Positions 25,946-34,423 of a DNA stretch of 64,000 nt are shown one piece after another; the stretch's first letter is position 1; each line of letters starts with the position of its first letter. Both the position numbers and the translations under genes were made by a program. The stretch spans positions 1-64,000 of the forward strand of contig CAXQZU010000022.1 in the NCBI GenBank assembly GCA_964228555.1. The letters run 5' to 3'. The DNA comes from CAXQZU01 sp964228555. GTDB lineage: Bacteria > Planctomycetota > PLA2 > JAEUHO01. The notes under the pieces were generated by a model. It saw nothing but the letters and a program-made list of their open reading frames with translations, had not been told where the DNA came from and searched no databases.

Positions 25946-26317
25946 GTGGCGCGGGCGGCACGCCATGGCAGGGAGCGGCTGCTGGGCTGGCGCGGCGAGC
26001 GCGCGGCCTGCCGGGTGCTGCGGGCGCGCGGCTACCGCCTGCTGGGGCGCAACGTGCGCACGCCCTGCGGGGAGGTGGACCTGCTGGCCGAGCACGCGGG
26101 CCTGCTGGTGCTGGTCGAGGTGAAGGCCACGGCCCGCGCGGGCGCCGCCCCGCCCCTGCACGCCCTGCGCGACCGGCAGCGCCGCCGGCTGGAGGCGGCC
26201 GGGCGCTGGCTCTGTGCGCAGCCTGCCCTGCGGCGCCGTGGCTTCCGGCTGGACCTGGTGGCCGTGGCCTTCGGGAAGGGAGCCCCCGTGGTTAGCATCC
26301 GCCCCGACGCGCTCTAG
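25946..26317 (+). CDS. YraN/UPF0102 endonuclease-like protein
   Basis: A 123-residue member of the UPF0102 family, related to Holliday-junction resolvase folds. It has GERAACRVLRARGYRLLGRN and the nuclease-like GEVDLLAE...LVLVEVKA, where E, D and the ExK lysine would form the metal site. GTG 25946 gives the normal family length; another in-frame GTG at 25865 would add only Arg/Ala/Pro-rich residues. No clear ribosome-binding site. It follows rplS, often seen near yraN and rnhB in other genomes; rnhB is absent here. Confidence 0.8.
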   Translation: MARAARHGRERLLGWRGERAACRVLRARGYRLLGRNVRTPCGEVDLLAEHAGLLVLVEVKATARAGAAPPLHALRDRQRRRLEAAGRWLCAQPALRRRGFRLDLVAVAFGKGAPVVSIRPDAL

Positions 26318-26354
26318 GAGCGGCTGTGGCCGTCATGCGAGCGTGGGAGACGGC

Positions 26355-26816
26355 ATGGACCAGCCCCGCATCGACCTGCGCGACCACCTGCACCCCCACT
26401 ACGTGGTGCAGCTCAAGGGCCGTTCCAAGGACGCCGTGCTCGAGGAGATCGTGCGCGCCGTCGAGGGCTCGCCCGACGTGCGCGACCTGCCCGGCCTGCT
26501 GGCCGCGGTGCGCGAGCGCGAGGCGCTGCTCTCCACGGGGATCGGGCTGGGCATCGCCATCCCCCACGCGCGCATCGCCAGCGTCAACCGCTTCGTGGTG
26601 GCCGTGGGCCGCTGCGCACACGGCATCGAGTTCGGCAGCATCGACGGGAAGCCGGTCACCATCGTGGTGCTGATCGCGGGGCCGCAGGACGCGCAGAAGC
26701 CCTACCTCGAGCTGCTAGCCCAGATCAGCCGCCGGCTCAAGCTGGCCGAGGTGCGCGAGCGCATCACCAGCGGCTGCAGCGCCGACGAGGTCGTGCGCCT
26801 GCTCACCGCCCGCTAG
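26355..26816 (+). CDS. PTS EIIA type-2 (PtsN-like) phosphocarrier
   Basis: A 153-residue EIIA domain of the fructose/mannitol/nitrogen class. The phospho-acceptor is H71 in GIAIPHARI; LLSTGIG precedes it, and VTIVVLIAGP with the helix QISRRLK completes the fold. No permease domains are nearby, which favours a regulatory PtsN-like role over sugar uptake. ATG 26355 has GGGAGA seven bases upstream. It ends 15 bases from the convergent PQQ/PDZ gene. Confidence 0.88.
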   Translation: MDQPRIDLRDHLHPHYVVQLKGRSKDAVLEEIVRAVEGSPDVRDLPGLLAAVREREALLSTGIGLGIAIPHARIASVNRFVVAVGRCAHGIEFGSIDGKPVTIVVLIAGPQDAQKPYLELLAQISRRLKLAEVRERITSGCSADEVVRLLTAR

Positions 26817-26831
26817 GCGGCGCCCCGCCCG

Positions 26832-29800
26832 CTAGGGCCCGGGCGGCCCCACCGGCACCACGCGTGCGCCCTCGTCGGTGAGCAGCAGCAGCGCACCGGC
26901 CAGCCGCGCCGGCGGCGAGCGCCAGGGCACCTGCATGGACACCGGCCAGGGCACGGGCGAGGCCGGCCGCGCCTCGGAGCCGCCCTCTGCGCTGGGCACC
27001 CACAGGTGGCTGCGCAGGTACAGCCCGCTGTCGGCGGGCTGGCGCGTGATCCCGCTGGCCAGCAGCCCGTCGGGCGTGGCCACGAGGTGCGTCAGCAGCA
27101 GCTCGCCCGTGGCGCGCGTCAGCGGCGGCTCGTGGTCGAGCAGCGTGAAGCGCAGGTTGCCGCGCCGGTCGTCCTCGATGCGCCCGAAGGTCATCACCGT
27201 GACACCGCGCTCGGCACTGCCCGGCCAGCGCACGGCGTAGCGCACCACGTGCAGCGTGTCGCCCACCGCCCGCAGGCGGCTGTTGGCGTCGAGCAACCCG
27301 CCATGGTGAGGCTGCTCGGTGAGCAGGCTGCCGGGCGAGAGCCCGCCCCGCCGCACGAAGCCCTCGGAGGCCGGGTCAGGCGCCAGCAGCCACACGTGCG
27401 ACGGCCACGCGCCCACGGCGACGTACGCACCGGCAGCAAGGCTGGGCGCGAACCCGGCCGGCTCCGGCAGCGGCAGGCGGCCCAGCGCCAGCGTGGTGCT
27501 GTTCACGGTCCACAGCACGCCCTGCCCGCGCCCGGCCACGAGGTGCATGCGGCCCGCCGTGCTGCCCCACGCGCGGCGCTCGGCACGCACGGCCGCCTGC
27601 GGCTGGAAGGGGTGCGTGGGGTCCTCCTCCAACGGGCTGGCCCAGCGCAGCGAGCCATCGGCCGCGTCCAGCAGCAGCAGCTGCCCCGGCTCCCCCAGCG
27701 ACACGGCCAGCGCGCTGCCGCAGGCCTCCAGCGCCGCGATGCGGCCCCGCAGCGACGCGCGCCAGCGCTCGCGCCCGTCGCGCAGGTCCAGCGCCACCAG
27801 CAGGTCATCGTCGCCCTGCCTGCGCACGCAGGCCAGTGCCTGCCCCCCCAGCACCTCCAGGCGCCACACCGTGCCCGGGCCCTCCAGGCTCCAGGGCGCC
27901 TCCACGCTGGGCGGATCGAGGCTCACGCGCACCACCCCGGTGCGCGTGGGCAGCCAGGCCCGGCCCGCCCCGTCCAGCCAGGCGCTGTCCCGGTCCAGCA
28001 GCGTGCGCGCCTCCTCGACGGGGCGCGCCTGCGGCACGAAGCGCAGGTGCTCGGGCTGGCCGGAGCGCAGGCGCACGACCTCCACTGGCGAGCCCGGCTC
28101 GCTGCGTGCGATGCGCCGCATGAGGTCGGCCGTGCTGGCCAGCGGCGCCCCTCCCCAGCTGAGCAGCCAGTCGCCGGCCAGCAGGCCGGAGAGGTCGGCT
28201 GGCTGGCCCGCCGCGGTTCGCAGGAGGCGCACGCCGGGCTCGGGAAGCCACGCAGCACTGTCCTGCAGCGAGCCGCCCAGCCAGCCCCGGTCGCCGGTGG
28301 GCAGCGCGGCCACGCGCGCACCCGAGGCCAGCGACCACACTTCCAGCTCCAGCCCGCGCAGCACGAGGAATCGGTCCGCCGCCCGCGCCACGCCCGGCCC
28401 CCGCAGGCTGGGCACGCTCACGGCCCCGAGGCGGTCCTGGATGCGCGGGCCGTCCGCCGCGGGCCAGAACGCGAGTGGCTCGCGCAGGTCGCCGCCGCGC
28501 GTGGGTGCCCAGCCGTGCTGCGCACGCCACGCCGTGATGCGCTGCGCCGGCGTGCGTCCCTGCTCGTCCACCAGCGCGGCGGCGTGGCGCCGCAGGTCCT
28601 CCAGCAGCGCACGACCCGTCTCCAGGTCACCGGCCTCGAGGCAGGCGTCGGCCTCCAGCGACTGCCAGCGGGCGAGCGCCTCGGGCGGGGCCGCGTCGTG
28701 GTCCAGCCGCAGGTCGGCGGCCTGCCATGCCGCCGTGCATGCATCGCCCTGCGCGCGCGCCTGCGCGAGCAGGCGGGAGCGTGCCGCGGCCAGTGCCCGC
28801 GTGCCCGCCGCGCGCCGCAGCGCCTCGCGCTGGGCCTGCGGTGAGGCTGCCTCCACTGCCTGCAACGCCTCGGACACGACCTGCTCGTGGGACGCCAGCG
28901 CTGCCGCGGCACCCGGCTCGCGCCGTAGCGCGCGCAGCAGGGCAGCCGCCAGCAGGTCCCCGCGCAGCCGACCGCCCACGGGCAGCACGAAGCCTGCCTC
29001 GAGGTCCCCATCCTGCACCTCGTAGCCCTCGAGCACGGCGGGTGGCGCCTCGATCCAGGCCACCAGCAACGCGACCAGCGCGGGCCAGCGCGCCGCGCCG
29101 CGCAGCACGCGCGCCCCGTCCAGCAGGATGCGCTCGCGCCACGGCGCGGGCAGCCGGGCCAGCGCGTGCAGGCGTGCCGGCAGGGCTGCGTCCGCCCACG
29201 GCTCCACGCCCACCCACTCCTCGCCCAGCATGCGCTCCACGTCGCGCGCGAGCGCGGCCGCCACGGCCCCATCCTCGTCGGGCAGGCCGTCGAGCGCCTG
29301 CAGGAGGCCCGGCAGGTCCCGCCGCAAGCAGGCACCCACGGACCGTCGGGCAGGCTCGCCGGCCGCGGGGTAGGCCGCCTCGAGGTCCTCCTCCGCCACG
29401 CAGGCTCGCAGGCCTGCGTTCTCGGCCAGGATCCAGGTGCCGGCGATGCGCACGAGGTCGCAGGGCGCCACGGCCCCGGCCTCGCCGGCGCGCGCATCCG
29501 GCAGGTCCACGCGCACGGGCGGGCCGTCCTGCCTGCCGGTGCCGGGCCACGCTTGCACCCGCAGCATGCCGCGCGTGCCGAGGTCCACACCGACGTGCCA
29601 GTCCCCGACCACCACGCCGCGCCCCGTGGCGGGCAGGTCGGGCGCGTCGGGTGCCGGCGCGGCCATGCCCGACGCACCCCAGGAACGCAGGGCGCCGCCC
29701 ACTGCGTCGAAGGTGGCGGGCTGGGCACCCAGCACGCGCACCAGCGGCTGCAGGCTGGGGTCATCCTGCAGCCCGCACAGGTCGTTGATCGGCAAGCGCG

Positions 29801-31562
29801 CCGCCTGCCAGCGCAGGCGGCCCGTGCCCTGCTCCAGCGCCAGCAGCGCGGGAGCATCCATCGGCATCAGGATCCACTGCCCACCCCAAGGCAGCGGCTG
29901 GTTGCGGGCGCTGCCGCCCCACAGGCGCTCCTGCGCGAGGTCCGCCTGCCCGGGGACGAAGCGCGGCAGGGCGCGCAACCAGCGCACGCGGCCCGTGCGC
30001 GCATCGAGACCGGCCGCCAGGCCCGCGTGCGGCACCACGCACAGCTCGTCACCGGCCAGCACGGGCCGCTGGCCCCACGGCAACGACTGCACGACCGGCG
30101 CACCGCGCTGCTCCTCGTCCTTGGGCTCCACCCGTCGACCGCTCTCGCCGTGCGCCAGCTCCTGCACCCAGCGCGGCCTGCCCGTGTGCCGGTCCAGGCA
30201 GGCTGCGTAGGTGGTGAGGGTGCCGCGCCGTCGCGCGAAGAGCACGTAGAGCCCGTCCTCGTGCACGAGGGCCGGGCTGGTGCACGACACGGCGCGGTCG
30301 CCCAGCACGGGATGCGACTCGCGCAGGGCCCCGGTGTGCCAGCGCAAGCCTCCATCGGCCGCCTGCAGCACCACGAGCCGCGCACGCACCTCGGCCGGGC
30401 CCGCGTCGATGTCCAGCTCGCGGTCGCCGGAGGCGAGGAAGGAGCCCGTGCCGCCCGGGTCGCCCACGACCGCCAGCACGTCGTCACCCGAACGCTCCAC
30501 CCAGCGCAAGGGCTCGTCCCACGGCTGGTACGCCGGGCGCGGCAGGCCCGCGCCCGCCGCGGCCGGGAAGGACCAGCGCTCCACGCCCGTGGCCAGGTCG
30601 AGCGCACGCACCCGCCGGCCGTCGTGCACGAACAGCCCGCGCGCATCGCCGGCCACGGCCACGGCCGGCAGGGCAGGACCCGCCGGCGCAGCGGCCGGGT
30701 CGCGCAGGTCCAGGCGCCAGGCCAGGCGCAACGCGCGCGGCAGGGTCGCCGGAGGGCCCGCGGCCGGGCGGTTCCCGTCCGCGCGGCGGGGCTCGAGCCG
30801 CTGTCGAGCCGCCTCGCCCACCGCATCGGTGCGCGTCGCCAGCGCCTGCAGGGCGTGCAGGTCGCCGCAGGCTGCGGCCAGCCGTACCTCCGCGCGCTCG
30901 GCCGCGTCCCGGGCCCGCGCATCCGTCGCTGCGGTGGCAAGGGCCCGCCAGCGTGCCAGCAGCAGGCGCGCGCGCGCAGGCTCGCCGCATTCCTCGGCCA
31001 GCGCTGCCGCTGCCAGCAGGGCCTGGACGCCCACCTCGTCGAGCACGGGCGCCTCGCACAGCCGCTCCAGCGCTGCGCGGTCGCCCCCGCGCGCCTGGCC
31101 CAGCAGGCGCGCTGTCTCGCCCTGCAGGCGTGCCGCCAGCGCAGCGCGCTGCACGCTGGGCCAGCCGGCTGCCAAGCGCTCCAGCGCCTGCGCCCACGGC
31201 ACGAACAGGCCGCGCGAGGCAGCCTCGGGCTGCGCATCGGTGTCCAGCACAGGCACGAGCCGAGCCCCCTGCGCCGCGCCCGCCGAGAGCAGCTCCAGGG
31301 CGCCAGCCAGGTCGCCCGAGCGCCGCATCCGCTCCGCCGCCTGCAGGCAGGCCAGCGCCGTGCCCTCCGGATCTACCTCCACGCTCGCCAGCGGCGGTGC
31401 GGGCGGCGCTGCCGCGGGCGCGGGCGCCACGGCGTCCTCGGCGCTCGCCGCCACGACCCACGCACCACCGAGCAGCACGCACGGCAGGACGCAGCCCAGC
31501 AGGGTGCGCAGCGCAGGGCGGCGCAGGCCACGAGCGACAGGAGCGGGCCGCAGGCGCGTCAC
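26832..31562 (-). CDS. Giant exported protein with PQQ-like propellers and a PDZ-like domain
   Basis: A 1576-residue exported protein. A signal or anchor segment (~22-40) leads to a helical/TPR-like region (~60-260). PQQ-like beta-propeller blades follow (~270-590, with repeated ALDLATGVERWSF-type strands), then a helical middle. A PDZ-like domain lies at ~1110-1190 (GVRLLRTAAGQPADLSGLL, GDWLLSWGG) and a second PQQ-like propeller reaches the C-terminus. No catalytic motif is evident. The GTG start lies six bases after TACCCT (31569-31574), and it follows the HEEGH/TPR gene by 29 bases. Probably an envelope-facing scaffold. Confidence 0.75.
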   Translation of the reverse strand: MTRLRPAPVARGLRRPALRTLLGCVLPCVLLGGAWVVAASAEDAVAPAPAAAPPAPPLASVEVDPEGTALACLQAAERMRRSGDLAGALELLSAGAAQGARLVPVLDTDAQPEAASRGLFVPWAQALERLAAGWPSVQRAALAARLQGETARLLGQARGGDRAALERLCEAPVLDEVGVQALLAAAALAEECGEPARARLLLARWRALATAATDARARDAAERAEVRLAAACGDLHALQALATRTDAVGEAARQRLEPRRADGNRPAAGPPATLPRALRLAWRLDLRDPAAAPAGPALPAVAVAGDARGLFVHDGRRVRALDLATGVERWSFPAAAGAGLPRPAYQPWDEPLRWVERSGDDVLAVVGDPGGTGSFLASGDRELDIDAGPAEVRARLVVLQAADGGLRWHTGALRESHPVLGDRAVSCTSPALVHEDGLYVLFARRRGTLTTYAACLDRHTGRPRWVQELAHGESGRRVEPKDEEQRGAPVVQSLPWGQRPVLAGDELCVVPHAGLAAGLDARTGRVRWLRALPRFVPGQADLAQERLWGGSARNQPLPWGGQWILMPMDAPALLALEQGTGRLRWQAARLPINDLCGLQDDPSLQPLVRVLGAQPATFDAVGGALRSWGASGMAAPAPDAPDLPATGRGVVVGDWHVGVDLGTRGMLRVQAWPGTGRQDGPPVRVDLPDARAGEAGAVAPCDLVRIAGTWILAENAGLRACVAEEDLEAAYPAAGEPARRSVGACLRRDLPGLLQALDGLPDEDGAVAAALARDVERMLGEEWVGVEPWADAALPARLHALARLPAPWRERILLDGARVLRGAARWPALVALLVAWIEAPPAVLEGYEVQDGDLEAGFVLPVGGRLRGDLLAAALLRALRREPGAAAALASHEQVVSEALQAVEAASPQAQREALRRAAGTRALAAARSRLLAQARAQGDACTAAWQAADLRLDHDAAPPEALARWQSLEADACLEAGDLETGRALLEDLRRHAAALVDEQGRTPAQRITAWRAQHGWAPTRGGDLREPLAFWPAADGPRIQDRLGAVSVPSLRGPGVARAADRFLVLRGLELEVWSLASGARVAALPTGDRGWLGGSLQDSAAWLPEPGVRLLRTAAGQPADLSGLLAGDWLLSWGGAPLASTADLMRRIARSEPGSPVEVVRLRSGQPEHLRFVPQARPVEEARTLLDRDSAWLDGAGRAWLPTRTGVVRVSLDPPSVEAPWSLEGPGTVWRLEVLGGQALACVRRQGDDDLLVALDLRDGRERWRASLRGRIAALEACGSALAVSLGEPGQLLLLDAADGSLRWASPLEEDPTHPFQPQAAVRAERRAWGSTAGRMHLVAGRGQGVLWTVNSTTLALGRLPLPEPAGFAPSLAAGAYVAVGAWPSHVWLLAPDPASEGFVRRGGLSPGSLLTEQPHHGGLLDANSRLRAVGDTLHVVRYAVRWPGSAERGVTVMTFGRIEDDRRGNLRFTLLDHEPPLTRATGELLLTHLVATPDGLLASGITRQPADSGLYLRSHLWVPSAEGGSEARPASPVPWPVSMQVPWRSPPARLAGALLLLTDEGARVVPVGPPGP

Positions 31563-31568
31563 GACCCG

Positions 31569-31574
31569 AGGGTA
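31569..31574 (-). promoter_or_regulatory. TACCCT -10-like hexamer before the PQQ/PDZ gene
   Basis: TACCCT on the minus strand, six bases (CGGGTC), then GTG 31562. It lies in the 29-base gap after the upstream stop, so the gene may have its own leaderless promoter. Confidence 0.45.
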
Positions 31575-31591
31575 GCAGCCCCAGCCAGCGG

Positions 31592-33919
31592 CTAGTCCAG
31601 CAGGGCGCGCGCCGCGGCCTGCAGCTGGGCAGGGGCCAGCCGGTCCAGCTGGGCCAGCACCAGGCGCGTGCGGTCCACCTGCGGATACCGGCCTGCGTCT
31701 GCAGCCACGTGCGCCACGAGGCGCGCCAGCGCATCGCGGTAGCCCAGGCTGTGCGGGTCGGCATCGCGCTCCTCGGCCGGCAGCCGCTCGACCATCTCCG
31801 CGAGCACGAGGTAGGGATGCGGCGAGGCCGCCAGCGCCCACAGCTGGGCGCGGCGCTCCAGCGCAGCCTCGAAGCGTGTCGCGGAGAGTCCCTCGCGCGC
31901 CAGCAGCCGCACCGTGGACGGCAGTCCCTGCCACAGGGGCAGGTGACGCCGCAGGTCCAGCACGTGCCCTTCCTCGTGCACGGCGAGGGTGGCGAGGCCT
32001 GCCCAGCGCTCGTGGGGCGAGGCCCGCTGGTGGGCTGCGAGCAGGCGCAGCCGCACCGCGCCCGGGTCGTCCAGCGCAGCAAGGCCTCGCGGACCGTCGG
32101 CCGCCGGCAAGGGCATGGCGGACGCGGCCTCCACCAGCGAGGGATCCCGGCGCAAGGCGGCAAGGGCCTCGTGCTGGGCCTCCAGCGCGGCATCGGCGTC
32201 CAGCCACAACCCGTCAGGCAGGCAGGCGCCCGCCAGGCCGCCACCCTGCGCATCGACAAACGAGCGCAGGCCGCGGTCGTAGCCCAGCGCGAGGTCGTGC
32301 TGCAGGGCCTGTCCGCGCACGGTCACCGGTGCTGCGGGAACCAGCGCCGCCAGCGAGAACACGATGGCCTCCACGGGACCGTCGCTGCGCTGGCCCAGCA
32401 CGAGGTAGCGCCCGTAGGCGCGGAAGTGCTGGACCAGCGGGGCTTCTGAGTGCACGCGGTGGTCCAGCCACGCGCCCACGAGTCCCACCTCCCGCAGGCC
32501 CGCACCCGGCACGGAGAGTCGCTGGGCTTCCTCGGGCACCAGGTGCTGGGCCGCCGCTGCGGCCATGCGCGCCAGCACGCGCGCCAGCGAGGCCCCCTGC
32601 GGGCGGCCCTGCGCGACCTGGTGGCCCGCACGGTAGCCCGTCTCCACTTCCTCGCGCAGCACCCGCTCGAAGGCCTGCTGGCCCTCCACGCGCCGGGCCA
32701 GCGCGCGCGCACCCGGTGTGTCCACGCAGGCCAGCACGTGCTGTGCGTCGGGGAGTGCCCCCACCGCGACCAGCGCCGCGGCCAGTGCCTCGACCGCCGC
32801 GGGCGGCGCCTGCGGGCCGGGTGCCGCCTCCACCGCCCGTCGCAGATCCTGCCAGCGCGCGCGCAGCAGGCTGTCGCCCCGCTCGCGGGCGGCGGCCGGC
32901 GAGGCGGCCTCGATGGCCTCGACCACCTCGGTCCAGCGCCCCGCCTGCGCCAGCAGGTGGCGTCGCTCGCGCTCCAGCGGCACCGGCCTCGCACCGGCGG
33001 CCAGGGCACGATCCAGCGCTGCCAGCGCACCCGCGCGGTCATCCTGCGCCAGCAGCAGCCGGGCACGCAGCGCCTCCGCCTCCGGGTTGCGGCGGTCCAG
33101 CACGGCCCCGATCGCGGCCCACTCCCCGGCGGGCACGACGGCGCCCTCCTCGCGCACGAGGTCGGCCAGCCGACGGGCCAGCGCCTCCGAGCGCGGCGCG
33201 AGCGCGAGCGCACGGCGCAGGGCATCGCGCGCCGGGAGCACGCGACCCAGCCTGCGCAGCACTTCCGCCTCCAAGGAGGGCCCGCGCGCGTCCTGCGGGT
33301 CCTCTCGCACCACCTCGGCCGCCAGCGCGAGGGCCTGCGGCAAGCGACCGAGGTGCACACAGGCGCGCGCCGAGAGCAGCCACGCCTCCACCCGCACGAA
33401 GGGGGAGGCTGCCCCGCCCAGCGCCCGAGCCTCGCCCAGCAGCTCGGCGTGCTCGCCCAGCCGTGCCAGCACGTGCAACAGCGCCAGCCTCAACCACGGG
33501 CTGCGGTCGCGCCTCGAGGCCACGCGCAGCCGGTCCCGTTCCGTCGCGGCATCAGGCGCCAGCAAGGCTTCCAGGGCCGCCCGCAGCCCCCCCGAGGGCA
33601 GGGCCTGCAGGCGCGCCAGGACCTCGCCGCGGCCCCGCACCAGCGGGGCGACCTGCGTCCACAGCCAGGCCACCTCGGCGGGGCCCTGCGCAGGGTCCCC
33701 CTCGGCCTCGAGGCAGCGCACGGCCCCCCCCACATCGTGGGCCCGGAGCAGGGCCCGCGCCTCGGCTGCCTGCCGGACAGTCGGGCCCGCCCCGCGCACC
33801 GGCCCGGGGAGCGCGGGGGGCTCGGCACCGGCCACGGCGGCGGCACCCGCAAGGCCGGGCACACCCCCGCAGAGGGCCACCAGCAGCACGAGGACGGCCT
33901 GGCAGGCGGATCGGACCAC
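31592..33919 (-). CDS. Exported TPR protein with HEEGH metallopeptidase-like motif
   Basis: A 775-residue exported protein: signal peptide (~1-26), TPR-like helices (~45-420), then a C-terminal domain carrying HEEGH at 648-652. This matches the HExxH zinc motif. A glutamate 35-60 residues later (in ATRFEAALERR or LVLAEMVERLP) could be the third ligand of a gluzincin. Whether it is an active protease is inference. The GTG start is six bases after TAGGCT with no Shine-Dalgarno. It precedes the PQQ/PDZ protein, and the two probably work together in the envelope. Confidence 0.7.
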   Translation of the reverse strand: MVRSACQAVLVLLVALCGGVPGLAGAAAVAGAEPPALPGPVRGAGPTVRQAAEARALLRAHDVGGAVRCLEAEGDPAQGPAEVAWLWTQVAPLVRGRGEVLARLQALPSGGLRAALEALLAPDAATERDRLRVASRRDRSPWLRLALLHVLARLGEHAELLGEARALGGAASPFVRVEAWLLSARACVHLGRLPQALALAAEVVREDPQDARGPSLEAEVLRRLGRVLPARDALRRALALAPRSEALARRLADLVREEGAVVPAGEWAAIGAVLDRRNPEAEALRARLLLAQDDRAGALAALDRALAAGARPVPLERERRHLLAQAGRWTEVVEAIEAASPAAARERGDSLLRARWQDLRRAVEAAPGPQAPPAAVEALAAALVAVGALPDAQHVLACVDTPGARALARRVEGQQAFERVLREEVETGYRAGHQVAQGRPQGASLARVLARMAAAAAQHLVPEEAQRLSVPGAGLREVGLVGAWLDHRVHSEAPLVQHFRAYGRYLVLGQRSDGPVEAIVFSLAALVPAAPVTVRGQALQHDLALGYDRGLRSFVDAQGGGLAGACLPDGLWLDADAALEAQHEALAALRRDPSLVEAASAMPLPAADGPRGLAALDDPGAVRLRLLAAHQRASPHERWAGLATLAVHEEGHVLDLRRHLPLWQGLPSTVRLLAREGLSATRFEAALERRAQLWALAASPHPYLVLAEMVERLPAEERDADPHSLGYRDALARLVAHVAADAGRYPQVDRTRLVLAQLDRLAPAQLQAAARALLD

Positions 33920-33925
33920 CAGGCC

Positions 33926-33931
33926 AGCCTA
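33926..33931 (-). promoter_or_regulatory. TAGGCT -10-like hexamer, leaderless TPR/HEEGH gene
   Basis: TAGGCT on the minus strand, six bases (GGCCTG), then GTG 33919, without a ribosome-binding site. Confidence 0.5.
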
Positions 33932-33981
33932 CGGGGTGCGGCCCACCCGGACGGCACCCCCCCTCCCTGGGTCGCGCCCTC

Positions 33982-34014
33982 TTGCGTTCGCAATCCGTTC
34001 GGTTAGGTTGTTCG
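33982..34014 (+). promoter_or_regulatory. Promoter with GTTC-N7-GTTC repeat (possible SOS operator)
   Basis: TTGCGT (33982-33987), a 16-base spacer and TAGGTT (34004-34009) end seven bases before ATG 34017. The spacer holds GTTC at 33986-33989 and 33997-34000, exactly seven bases apart, the arrangement of the alphaproteobacterial LexA box. A third GTTC is at 34010. Its position between the promoter elements fits repression. Regulation by the adjacent LexA is inference. Confidence 0.45.
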
Positions 34015-34016
34015 TC

Positions 34017-34160
34017 ATGAGCAACATCACCCTGACAAGCCTGTACTCCCGCACCGTGGTTCGCCACTCCCGAGACGAGCGTGCCCGCCTCCTGCCCCGG
34101 GGCGAGGCCGGCTTCCTGCTCCTGCTCGTGGCGGCGATGGCCCTGGCGCTGTTCGCCTAG
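34017..34160 (+). CDS. 47-residue single-helix membrane peptide next to lexA
   Basis: A small protein of 47 residues: a basic N-terminal half (about ten Arg/His/Lys, including SRDERARLLPRGE) followed by one hydrophobic helix (AGFLLLLVAAMALALFA) at the extreme C-terminus. It looks like a real gene because a recognisable promoter lies seven bases upstream and a nine-base-pair hairpin begins at its stop codon. It lies 263 bases upstream of lexA in the same direction. SOS-induced division inhibitors such as SidA are similarly short membrane peptides, but there is no sequence match I can claim. No Shine-Dalgarno; probably leaderless. Confidence 0.55.
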   Translation: MSNITLTSLYSRTVVRHSRDERARLLPRGEAGFLLLLVAAMALALFA

Positions 34161-34180
34161 GCCGCCCTTCGGGGCGGCCT
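34159..34180 (+). terminator. Nine-base-pair hairpin with TTCG tetraloop
   Basis: AGGCCGCCC-TTCG-GGGCGGCCT is a perfect stem closed by the very stable TTCG loop, starting inside the stop codon of the 47-residue peptide. No T-run follows, but position and stability make it a likely terminator isolating the peptide from lexA. Confidence 0.65.
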
Positions 34181-34320
34181 CCCGAGCCCGCCGGCTGCCC
34201 GACGGCCAGCCCCGGGGGACGGGCTCCCCCCCGGCGAAGGCGCCGCCACGCGGCCAGCACGACAGCCCACGCCGCGCAAGGCCAACCGCGCAGCGTCCCT
34301 CCACCCCTGCTTCGCCCGCC

Positions 34321-34359
34321 CCATCCACCGTCTCCATCCACCCTCTCCATCCACCCCCG
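34321..34359 (+). repeat. Three tandem 13-base repeats upstream of lexA
   Basis: CCATCCACCGTCT, CCATCCACCCTCT and CCATCCACCCCCG follow one another without gaps, pyrimidine-rich on this strand. An unusually A-rich stretch for this genome follows (34360-34373). The block ends 64 bases before the lexA GTG and could be a binding array or a slippage-prone leader. Confidence 0.7.
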
Positions 34360-34423
34360 AACAAAGCCAAAAGGTAGGCGGCCGTTCGGCCGATCCAGCC
34401 TCGTAGCCGCAGGAGCCCGCACC

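Noticed and set aside
25921..25970. GCATGGC-like repeats before yraN
   Set aside because: Short, imperfect and in GC-rich sequence that also codes for the possible longer YraN N-terminus. Not convincing as an element.
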